Origin: Natronolimnobius sp. AArcel1
GTDB taxonomy: Archaea; Halobacteriota; Halobacteria; Halobacteriales; Natrialbaceae
Direction: 5' to 3'
Length of the DNA stretch: 64,000 bases
Assembly: GCF_011043775.1 (NCBI RefSeq)
Contig: NZ_JAAKXY010000002.1
Coordinates: forward strand, 372,001 to 436,000
Part shown: positions 8,559 to 15,475 of the stretch, piece after piece
Layout of the letters: the number at the start of each line of letters is the position of its first letter
Position numbering within the stretch: the stretch's first letter is position 1
Position numbers and translations under genes: made by a program
Notes under the pieces: generated by a model
Seen by the model: the letters and a program-made list of their open reading frames with translations, nothing else
Database searches by the model: none
Told to the model about the DNA's origin: nothing

Positions 8559-10346
8559 ATGTCTACGGAGGATCTGTCGTTACGTGAAAAACTGCGCGGG
8601 TTGTATCTCATCGCAACCTTCCGTCCGTGGCTAACGGCCCTGATTGTCCTCTTTAGCGGGGTCGTTGCCATATTGGAAGGGATTGGGATCAGCTTCATCG
8701 TCCCAATTGTCGAACTCACGCAGGACCCAGACGCAGCATCACAGGCCGACGGCATCGCCGGGCTGTTCGTCTCCGCGTTCGACCTGCTCAACATCCCGTT
8801 CTCCCTCGGGTACATCGTCGTCGCAGTCAGCGCCGTCATGGCTGTTCGCTTCCTCTCGAGTATCGTCCTCGCGTGGTTGCGCGTCATGCTCCAGACGTGG
8901 TACGTTCGGGAACTCCAGCAACAGGCGTTCGAAAACGCGCTCAACGCCCATACGGCCTACTTCGATCAGGAAGGGTCAGACGACATCATCAACGCAATCG
9001 TGACGCAAGCGGAGTACGCCGGGAAAGTGATCCGGGATACCGTTCGCCTCTTCGGTGCGCTCTTGCTCACACTCGCATATCTCTCGGTTGCGTTCTACAT
9101 CTCGCCGATGCTGACGCTGCTTGCTGGCGGTTCCATCGCTATCCTCACAGTCGTCATCCGTGGACTCCCTGCTGCCGGCTACACCGTCGGCGACCGCGTT
9201 GCAGATGCGAACGAACAGATTCAACAACGCGTTCAGGCAGGCACGCAGGGCATTCGTGACGTGCGCTTGCTCGGCGTCGACGACACCATCTACAACGAAT
9301 TCTCGAGTTCGCTCGACCGATTCACCGAGGCGACGATTGCGCTCGGACGCAACGAGGAAGTGATCAACAACGTCTACAACCTCTCGATTGCCGTCCTTGT
9401 CTTCGCGCTCATCTACGTCTCGATTGCTATCGCGGACATGTCGCTTGCAACACTCGGTGTCTTCCTCTTTGCCATGTTCCAGGTCGGCCCGAGCGTCAGC
9501 CAGGCGAACAAGTACTTCTACAAGGTCGAGGGGCGACTCCCGCACCTGCTTCGCACCCAGCAGTTCATCGCGGAACTCGAGGCAAACCAGGACGTCGAGG
9601 GTGGTGACCGACCGGTTCCGGCGGATCCGACACCAATTGAGTTCGACTCGGTGTCGTTCGCCTACGGTGAGGACGAACAGGTGCTTGAGGACCTCTCCTT
9701 TGCCGTCGAGCGCAACGAGTTCGTCGCCTTCGTCGGCCAGTCCGGCGCTGGCAAGTCAACGATTGCGGCATTGCTCGCCCGCCTGTACACGCCTGACTCC
9801 GGTGAGATTCGGGCCGGGCGAACCCCAGTGGGCGAGTACGACGTCGACGAGTGGCGCGACAACGTCGCGTTCGTCCGCCAGGACCCGTTCATCTTCAACG
9901 ACACACTGCGAGAAAACGTGCTGATGGGCAATCCCGATGCGAGCGAGGAGGAGTTTGAGTGGGCCTGCAAAACCGCCCAGGTCACAGAGTTCGCCGCTGA
10001 CCTCGAGAACGGCTACGATACCGACCTCGGGGATGACGGCGTTCGCCTGTCGGGTGGCCAGCGCCAGCGGGTAGCACTCGCACGCGGCTTACTCGAGGAT
10101 GCGCCAATTCTCGTCCTCGATGAGGCGACGAGCGCACTCGATGCGACTATCGAACAGCGCGTCCAGAACGAACTCGAGTCGATGGAGCAGGATCGAACCG
10201 TGATCGCCATCGCCCATCGCCTGTCAACGGTGAGAGACGCGGATCGCATCTACGCGCTCGAGGACGGCAACATCGTCGAACGCGGCCGCCACGGCAGTCT
10301 CGTCGAGCAGGACGGGGCGTACGCGGAGTTGTACGCAGCGCAGTAA
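8559..10346 (+). CDS. ABC exporter, fused membrane and ATPase domains (MsbA/PglK type)
   Basis: 595 residues from the ATG at 8559. The frame is open upstream to 8454, but that extension is Arg/Trp-rich and unlike the family. Hydrophobic helices fill about residues 20-320, including a first segment around LTALIVLFSGVVAILEGIGI. The ATPase domain has Walker A GQSGAGKST (about 392-400), signature LSGGQRQRVALARGLL and Walker B ILVLDEATSAL. It is a half-size transporter that would act as a homodimer. Between glycosyltransferase genes, a role as flippase for a lipid-linked glycan (as for PglK) is reasonable but not shown. Confidence 0.88.
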   Translation: MSTEDLSLREKLRGLYLIATFRPWLTALIVLFSGVVAILEGIGISFIVPIVELTQDPDAASQADGIAGLFVSAFDLLNIPFSLGYIVVAVSAVMAVRFLSSIVLAWLRVMLQTWYVRELQQQAFENALNAHTAYFDQEGSDDIINAIVTQAEYAGKVIRDTVRLFGALLLTLAYLSVAFYISPMLTLLAGGSIAILTVVIRGLPAAGYTVGDRVADANEQIQQRVQAGTQGIRDVRLLGVDDTIYNEFSSSLDRFTEATIALGRNEEVINNVYNLSIAVLVFALIYVSIAIADMSLATLGVFLFAMFQVGPSVSQANKYFYKVEGRLPHLLRTQQFIAELEANQDVEGGDRPVPADPTPIEFDSVSFAYGEDEQVLEDLSFAVERNEFVAFVGQSGAGKSTIAALLARLYTPDSGEIRAGRTPVGEYDVDEWRDNVAFVRQDPFIFNDTLRENVLMGNPDASEEEFEWACKTAQVTEFAADLENGYDTDLGDDGVRLSGGQRQRVALARGLLEDAPILVLDEATSALDATIEQRVQNELESMEQDRTVIAIAHRLSTVRDADRIYALEDGNIVERGRHGSLVEQDGAYAELYAAQ

Positions 10347-10522
10347 GGTCGGATGTGGACGCTGCGTTTCCTTCGAGTTGTCGCAGCAGCTGTCGAAGCG
10401 CTTGCAGTTCCGTTTGTCGTCGATTCACGCAGGCTGGCGTGAGCGAGTGAAACGAGCGAGAACCGTAGACAGTGCGGGCACTGTGTCACTCGGTGCAGTT
10501 GTGACTATCAGTAGTTGGGAGT
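10347..10522. other. Non-coding stretch after the ABC exporter
   Basis: No credible reading frame is seen here. It contains the short haloarchaeal-type repeat GCGTGAGCGAGTGAAACGAG around 10438-10457 and leads into the left inverted repeat of the DUF7344 module. The remaining sequence up to the DUF7344 start at 10793 also lacks a gene; it has an AT-rich ATTATAG near 10679-10685 that could be a distant promoter. Confidence 0.5.
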
Positions 10523-10540
10523 ACGGTTTCTTTATTCAGA
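10506..10540 (+). repeat. Left inverted repeat flanking the DUF7344 gene
   Basis: It holds ACGGTTTCTTTATTCAGA (10523-10540), the exact reverse complement of 11205-11222. Matching continues outward (AGTAG at the same 8-nt spacing) and inward (TGAAACT after 8 nt, then ACTGATCAAG near 10577-10586), so the homologous arms cover roughly 80-90 nt with gaps. See the right arm for the partner. Confidence 0.75.
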
Positions 10541-10792
10541 GGGAGGTGTGAAACTCGCGGAGAGTATAGGTAGTACACTGATCAAGACCGACTCTCTCTT
10601 TCCAGTGAGGGTACACTTATCCGTCTGTGGGTCGATATTCTATTACGGAACCAATCCACTCACTGTGCCCAGCCCCCAATTATAGAGAGGGCGCTTGAAC
10701 CGGTTTGCGCCGGTCGATCACTCACACCTTGTTCTCTTCGCGTGGCAGTCACGCGGGACACAGTAGATTCCGCAACACGAGCCACGCAACCA

Positions 10793-11140
10793 ATGAATTC
10801 TAACACAATCGAAATCAAACCAGACGCCACCCTCAACGAACTGTTCGAGATACTTAGCCACCCCACGCGACGACGCATCCTCTCAACACTTGCGACGCGT
10901 AACCCCCGTGACGAAGACGAGTTCCAGACAGAGACCTCCTCGTCCGATGCTGATGATGATCTTGAACAATTTCTCCTTCAACTCACCCATCTACATCTAC
11001 CGAAACTGGCTGACGCAGAGTTCATCAATTGGGATCGTGAGACAAACACAGTTACACGTGGGCCACGCTTCAAGGAAATCCAGCCTCTAATCAAATTGAT
11101 GCAAGAAAATCAAGATGAACTGCCTGACGGGTGGCCATAA
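10793..11140 (+). CDS. DUF7344 winged-helix-like regulator
   Basis: 115 residues from ATG 10793; a GTG at 10742 is in frame but adds a sequence unlike the paralogue. The pattern is LNELFEILSHPTRRRILSTL (recognition-helix region), an acidic linker, then LTHLHLPKLADAEFINWDRE and GPRFKEIQPLIKLM. The gene at 43797 is a paralogue of almost the same length. This winged-helix type is abundant in haloarchaea and presumably binds DNA; no target is known. The gene lies between two convergent inverted repeats, 10506-10540 and 11205-11240, in the middle of a glycan cluster, and is more AT-rich than its neighbours, which fits acquisition as a unit. Confidence 0.8.
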   Translation: MNSNTIEIKPDATLNELFEILSHPTRRRILSTLATRNPRDEDEFQTETSSSDADDDLEQFLLQLTHLHLPKLADAEFINWDRETNTVTRGPRFKEIQPLIKLMQENQDELPDGWP

Positions 11141-11204
11141 CAACTCCCTTGATCAGTTCGCATCTGTAGTTGCCGAATCACCCTGATTCAGTTTCAAACA
11201 TGGT

Positions 11205-11240
11205 TCTGAATAAAGAAACCGTGCTATTATCTACTGCTAT
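11205..11240 (-). repeat. Right inverted repeat flanking the DUF7344 gene
   Basis: It carries TCTGAATAAAGAAACCGT (11205-11222), followed outward by CTACTG at the spacing found in the left arm. Inward, AGTTTCA (11190-11196) and CTTGATCAGT (11149-11158) mirror TGAAACT and ACTGATCAAG of the left arm. The two arms enclose about 660 nt. No target-site duplication was recognised. Confidence 0.75.
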
Positions 11241-11331
11241 AGAAAGGACGCTGCTCTCGTGGACACAAGGGATTACCACGTCCTCCCCAGCCGATTCGCT
11301 CACGATGTTCGCTCATCCCTCGCGTGGTTTT

Positions 11332-11365
11332 GTCAGCCGGCCTCACTGGTGTTCGGCCGGCCGAC
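11332..11365. other. Strong GC-rich stem-loop between DUF7344 and the GT2 gene
   Basis: GTCAGCCGGCC (11332-11342) pairs with GGCCGGCCGAC (11355-11365) with one mismatch around a 12-nt loop. It lies in a 341-nt non-coding stretch (11141-11481) and follows a run (about 11270-11330) that resembles sequence often left at ends of haloarchaeal IS200/IS605-type elements. It could also be the transcription end of the minus-strand GT2 gene. No transposase frame is present. Confidence 0.5.
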
Positions 11366-11481
11366 AGCACACGCCACCGCATGCCAGATGATCGGAACTA
11401 GATGATACCACCGCCGCCTGTACTGAACGCGGGTGCCACGGATTATCGGAAAATCGAATTCGCAGTCGCTCGCGGTCGCGC

Positions 11482-12441
11482 TTACGTCGCGCGTTCGTCT
11501 GTCCGCCCGAGGTCGTCCGCACTCGAGGAACTGTCCGACTCGAGGTGGGTCGCCAGCCGACCGGCGGCGCTTGCGAGTCGGCGCAGGGAGCCAACGCCGT
11601 AGAGGCCGAGTTTGTCAGTGTACGAGAGATCGTCCCACTCATCACCGAAGTTCCGGTGAAATCTGAGGGGGTGGGGCGGCACGTACGTCAGCGGATTCCA
11701 GAGCGAGAGCGTCTCGTAGCGTTCAGGATACTTCTGCTGGCGTTGGGCGATGCCGCGACCGATCCGGACATACTTCTCGAGTAGCGAGCGAAGCGACGTC
11801 CGTGCAGGATGGATGACCCGTGCAGTCGGCTCGTAGTGGAGGTCGTAGCCAGCCGCGGCGACGCGCTGGCCGAACTCCGTATCACCGCCGGAAACGAGTT
11901 CGGCGTCGAACTCGCCAACGTCGGAAATCACGTCTCGAGCGACGACCAGCGCACACGTCGGCGCGAATTCGTTTCGCTCGATGTAGCGTTCGACCGGAAA
12001 GCCAGTGAGTTCGTTGTACAGCCCCGCGAACGTCTCGCCGTTGCGTTCAATTTCGACTCGAGAGCCGACGTAGTCGACGCCGTGGTTCTGTGTCGCCGCT
12101 ACGGCGGCCTCGAGCCAGTCCGAATCGGCGACGACATCGGCGTCGATAAACGCGAGATAGTCACCGTCACTTTCGCGAATCCCCGTGTTTCTGGCTGCGT
12201 AGGATCCTTGCGTATCGAACTCCGTCTCGAGGCGGATGCGGTCGGGGTGGTCGGCTGCAATCGTGCGAACGACTGACCGTGTTTCGTCGTCAGAGCCGTT
12301 GTCGACGACAACGATCTCAGTTGCGTTGGTTGGATAGGTCTGCTCGAGGAGGGACTCGAGGGTCGTTCGAATCCCTTCCGGATCGTTGTAGACGGGGATG
12401 ATGACCGACACGGATGGTGGGTCGTGGCCGAGCGAAGACAT
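11482..12441 (-). CDS. Family 2 glycosyltransferase
   Basis: 319 residues. GT2 signs: VSVIIPVYNDPEGIRTTLES, TEIVVVDNGSDDETRSVV, GSYAARNTGIRESDGDYLAF and the metal site FIDADVV. The second half has the family's GGDTEFGQRVAAAGYDLHYE segment followed by a basic, amphipathic C-terminus (KYVRIGRGIAQRQQKYPERY), which may dock on the membrane. It is a probable partner of the glycosyltransferase at 5543 and the exporter at 8559. The ser/asp-rich tail is typical haloarchaeal sequence. Donor sugar unknown. Confidence 0.85.
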   Translation of the reverse strand: MSSLGHDPPSVSVIIPVYNDPEGIRTTLESLLEQTYPTNATEIVVVDNGSDDETRSVVRTIAADHPDRIRLETEFDTQGSYAARNTGIRESDGDYLAFIDADVVADSDWLEAAVAATQNHGVDYVGSRVEIERNGETFAGLYNELTGFPVERYIERNEFAPTCALVVARDVISDVGEFDAELVSGGDTEFGQRVAAAGYDLHYEPTARVIHPARTSLRSLLEKYVRIGRGIAQRQQKYPERYETLSLWNPLTYVPPHPLRFHRNFGDEWDDLSYTDKLGLYGVGSLRRLASAAGRLATHLESDSSSSADDLGRTDERAT

Positions 12442-12737
12442 AGCTCGTCTCCACCCTCATGGGATAGCCAATTAGTTAGCGGGTCAATTCCAGGCTGTTT
12501 GTGTCCCGCAGGGCCGGTGTGCTCTATCGAGGCCATCCAGATGGGTCCACTGGGTGGGGGTCTCGAGGGCGGGAAGACCCACAGCACCGCATCAGGCGAC
12601 GACTGTCCGCTAGTTCTCCTCTACCCCCGAACCGTTCTGTGGTCGGCTGGCGAACCGGCATCGCAGACTGTCTCACGACCGGCCATTCGTAAACTGGCCA
12701 GCACGATTATGTATTGGTAATCGAAACTACAGCAGTA

Positions 12738-14066
12738 ATGTCGGGGAGATGGGGTGGACTCGGCGAACGGCCGTGGCTCTCGCCAGCGGCCCAGCGGGTG
12801 ACCGGTGTGAGCACCATCTGTGGGTGTGGGCTCGTGCTCGTGGCCGTCTCCATGGTCTATCTCTTTCGTATGGCCTCAAGCAGCCTTATGGCGGTAACGG
12901 CGCTGCTATCCGTGCTGTTAGCGCTCGTCGTCGTTGGCGCTGGCGGTTGGCTGTGGCACCGATCCATGTCGGGCTGGGGCGTGCTCCGGGTCGCCGGCTG
13001 GATGGTGATCGGAATGGCCGGCCTTGGAACGCTGTTTCTGTGGACGCTTACGCACCAACTTGCCTACGGCGGAACGATGCCACAGGCGCATTTCGTTCTC
13101 GCGAACACGCTCGCCGCGGGCAGCGTCATCGGGATTGCAATCGGCCTCTACGACGTACAAGGCCAGCAGTATCGACGCCAACTCGAGCGCGAACGGTCGA
13201 AGCTATCGGACGAACGGGCAAAACTCGCGTTTCTCAATCGGATGCTTCGCCACTACGTATTAAACGGTGTCAACATCATCACAGGGCACGTCGGAATGCT
13301 CAAACGGACACCTGAATCAGACGGCCGCGAGCATCTGGATGTCATCCATGACCAGAGCGAGGACGTCGCCGATGTCGTCCGAAAGTTTCGCTACCTCACA
13401 CAGGCGTTAGTCGGCGAGACAGAACGCGGGCCTCGAGACCTTTCAGGCACCTTATCCCGCCGAATCACGATCACTGCCCAGGCCCACGAACAGGCGACGA
13501 TTCAGGCAGAGATTCCAGATGGCGTCACGGTACTTGCAGACGAGATGCTCGATCAGGTGTTCGAGAATCTCCTGACGAACGCAATCGTGCACAACGATCA
13601 GGCGACCCCTCGAGTCGACGTTACCGTGACAGAACACCCGGACACGGACACGGTCAGTGTCACCATTGTCGACAACGGCCCCGGACTACCCGAGGAGCAA
13701 CGGGCCTCCATCCTCGAGTGGGAGACAAAGCGCGAGGAGGACACAGACGCAGGGATCGGACTCGCAATCGTCGAGACGCTGGTTGATCGCTATGACGGTT
13801 CGATTTTGGTGTCGGATGCCGAGCCACGCGGAACCAGCGTTCGCGTTGAACTGCCGACGGCGTCGGGAACGGCACTGACGCACGAGTCGACATCGACAGC
13901 TGACCGCGCTCCTGCCGTCGATATCTCACAGACGATACAGTCGGCAGACGATGCTGATGGCGCTGACGGCGCGACACTCAACGCAGAGTCGTCCGATGAA
14001 ACAGCCGCAACTGAGTCGACAGCCACGACTGACCAGCACGATCCGATGCCGTCGGCGACGCGTTGA
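12738..14066 (+). CDS. Membrane-bound histidine kinase
   Basis: 442 residues from ATG 12738; the frame also opens at a TTG 24 nt earlier. Four hydrophobic segments (about residues 20-125) form an N-terminal membrane sensor. A short coiled coil (QYRRQLERERSKLSDERAKL) is followed by the H-box FLNRMLRHYVLNGVNIITGH, with the phosphoacceptor His inside LRHYVL. The HATPase domain shows QVFENLLTNAIVHND (N box), VDNGPGLP (G1) and GIGLAIVETLVDRYDG (G2). A long acidic Ser/Thr/Ala-rich tail of about 70 residues follows. No receiver gene is adjacent; the cognate regulator is unknown. Confidence 0.88.
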   Translation: MSGRWGGLGERPWLSPAAQRVTGVSTICGCGLVLVAVSMVYLFRMASSSLMAVTALLSVLLALVVVGAGGWLWHRSMSGWGVLRVAGWMVIGMAGLGTLFLWTLTHQLAYGGTMPQAHFVLANTLAAGSVIGIAIGLYDVQGQQYRRQLERERSKLSDERAKLAFLNRMLRHYVLNGVNIITGHVGMLKRTPESDGREHLDVIHDQSEDVADVVRKFRYLTQALVGETERGPRDLSGTLSRRITITAQAHEQATIQAEIPDGVTVLADEMLDQVFENLLTNAIVHNDQATPRVDVTVTEHPDTDTVSVTIVDNGPGLPEEQRASILEWETKREEDTDAGIGLAIVETLVDRYDGSILVSDAEPRGTSVRVELPTASGTALTHESTSTADRAPAVDISQTIQSADDADGADGATLNAESSDETAATESTATTDQHDPMPSATR

Positions 14067-14227
14067 GTAGGCTGGAAGACAGCAGTAGGACAGACCGCTC
14101 GAGCGATCGCTCAGAAATGTAAAATACTGCAATCAAGTGCCGATACTAGTACGAATTGATAGCCCAACTGAAACGGGAACAGACGGCCACAGAGACTGCG
14201 GCGCCCGGTCGTTCAGTTGCGTCTACC

Positions 14228-14422
14228 TTACAGGCGCTCGACGTTCGTCGCGCGTGGGCCTTTTGGGGCCTGCTCGATGTCGAACTCAAGCTCCTGTCCT
14301 TCCTCAAGGTCCGGGCCGCCGATGTCTTCCATGTGGAAGAACACGTCGTCGTCCGCGTCCTCAGTCTCGATGAATCCGTAGCCGCCAGTGTCGTTGAAGA
14401 AATCAACGGTTCCTTTCGCCAT
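14228..14422 (-). CDS. cspA: Cold-shock domain protein
   Basis: 64 residues, the usual length. It carries GTVDFFNDTGGYGFIETEDA with the RNP-1-like GYGFIE, and DDDVFFHMEDI with the RNP-2-like VFFH. It is a five-stranded OB-fold RNA/DNA chaperone. The haloarchaeal acidic insertion (DADDD) is visible. It is divergent from the Lrp-family gene at 14568 and has its own TATA box 26-31 nt before the start, so its mRNA is nearly leaderless. Confidence 0.95.
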   Translation of the reverse strand: MAKGTVDFFNDTGGYGFIETEDADDDVFFHMEDIGGPDLEEGQELEFDIEQAPKGPRATNVERL

Positions 14423-14448
14423 TGCTTCTAAAGAGAGTTGCTGGATGC

Positions 14449-14457
14449 GTATAAACG
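14449..14457 (-). promoter_or_regulatory. TATA box of cspA
   Basis: Read on the minus strand this is CGTTTATAC, centred 31 nt before the ATG, placing transcription start about 5 nt upstream of the start codon. Confidence 0.6.
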
Positions 14458-14539
14458 CTACGACTCGAATCGGACGATGAACAATCGCCCCACTACGCGT
14501 GGACGGGCTGTATTCGGCAGGTCCGGCAGCCGAAGCCCC

Positions 14540-14546
14540 TTATATT
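14540..14546 (+). promoter_or_regulatory. TATA box of the Lrp/AsnC gene
   Basis: TTATATT preceded by a C-rich stretch, 25 nt before the ATG at 14568, predicts a leaderless transcript. This supports the start chosen over the frame's upstream extension to 14499. Confidence 0.6.
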
Positions 14547-14567
14547 CTCCCGGCGAAACCATCGGCC

Positions 14568-15032
14568 ATGACGAAGTACGAACTCGACGCGATTGATCGG
14601 GAGATTCTCTATGCGCTTCAAGCGGAAGCGCGCAATCTCTCCTCGAGCGAGATCGCGCAACGAACCGACGCCTCCTCGAGTACGGTCCGAAAGCGAATCC
14701 AGCGCCTCGAGTCGGAGGGGATCATCAAACGCTACAGCGCGGAGATCGATTACACGATGTCCGGCCATCCGATCCGGATGTTGCTGTTCTGTACGGCACC
14801 GATTCCGGAGCGTGGCGAGTATCGTGAGCAGATCCTGGACATCCCACGGGTCATCTCGGTGCAAGAACTCGTCACCGGTGAGGAGAACCTGCTCGTGACG
14901 GCCGTTGGTGAGACAGACAGGGATATTACGCCCGTCGCACAGGAACTCTCGGACCTGGGGCTGACGATCACTGACGAAGTGCTCGTTCGGAGCCACGAAA
15001 CAACGACGTTCGACGAGTTTTCCAGCAAGTGA
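14568..15032 (+). CDS. Lrp/AsnC family transcription regulator
   Basis: 154 residues. The N-terminal HTH is LDAIDREILYALQAEARNLS, SSSEIAQRTDASSSTVRKRI, then QRLESEGIIKRYSAEIDYTM; the C-terminal part is a RAM/ligand-like domain (VISVQELVTGEENLLVTAVG). Lrp proteins form dimers and octamers and bind palindromic sites, usually responding to amino acids or other small molecules. Two identical-type palindromes lie downstream, between this gene and dabB, which makes carbon uptake a plausible target. The linkage to dabBA is positional inference. Confidence 0.9.
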   Translation: MTKYELDAIDREILYALQAEARNLSSSEIAQRTDASSSTVRKRIQRLESEGIIKRYSAEIDYTMSGHPIRMLLFCTAPIPERGEYREQILDIPRVISVQELVTGEENLLVTAVGETDRDITPVAQELSDLGLTITDEVLVRSHETTTFDEFSSK

Positions 15033-15153
15033 AGGTAGATTCGCGCCTGCGAGAACGGTTTCGATGACCCGTAATTCGCGATCGCATCTGTCCCGAGAAA
15101 ACTAGTGCTCGAGTCGCCAGTTCGTCTCAGTTTGGACGATACTATCAGTATAT

Positions 15154-15168
15154 CGAACGGATTGTTCG
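15154..15168. promoter_or_regulatory. Palindrome 1, CGAAC-N5-GTTCG
   Basis: Perfect 5-bp arms with the spacer GGATT, located in the 443-nt gap between the Lrp gene and dabB (15033-15475), which contains no credible gene. It has the same form as palindrome 2, 179 nt further on. Confidence 0.55.
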
Positions 15169-15331
15169 GGGTAACGATCCACTCGAGGCCGTCTGTCGCT
15201 GTCACAGGGTAGGCAGTACAGCTGATCGGCGGATTCGATTGCCGTATTTTCGTTCCACCCCCACTATCTCTCCCATGTGATTTTCACACATTCCTCATAT
15301 AAGGACCATAATGTTCTTTAAACACCCGATA

Positions 15332-15348
15332 TCGAACAGTTTGTTCGA
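15332..15348. promoter_or_regulatory. Palindrome 2, TCGAAC-N5-GTTCGA
   Basis: Perfect 6-bp arms with spacer AGTTT, directly upstream of the candidate dabB TATA box. This position relative to the promoter is typical for an archaeal activator, or a repressor overlapping the BRE. A further half-site GTTCAA lies at about 15373-15378. Confidence 0.6.
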
Positions 15349-15355
15349 ATAGAAG

Positions 15356-15364
15356 GATATAATA
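15356..15364 (+). promoter_or_regulatory. Candidate TATA box of dabBA
   Basis: The AT-rich GATATAATAA lies about 110 nt before the dabB ATG. It predicts transcription start near 15385-15390 and a leader of some 90 nt, unusual among the otherwise leaderless genes here. An alternative TATA (CATATAAGG) lies near 15296. Confidence 0.4.
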
Positions 15365-15475
15365 ACCACTTTGTTCAACATGGTAGTATCGAAGATCAGT
15401 CTGTGCCCTTGTTTCCCGGCAACAGGCCGTCTATCTGGGAAACGCGCCTTACTGGTTGGAGGAGACGCCAAGGAA

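Noticed and set aside
11170-11391. 73-codon + frame between DUF7344 and GT2
   Set aside because: It runs through the inverted repeat arm and the GC-rich hairpin; composition is not protein-like.
15371-15475. Upstream extension of dabB to 15371
   Set aside because: The added 35 residues are Cys/Arg-rich and overlap the promoter zone; ATG 15476 has a GGAGG upstream and begins the family-like N-terminus.
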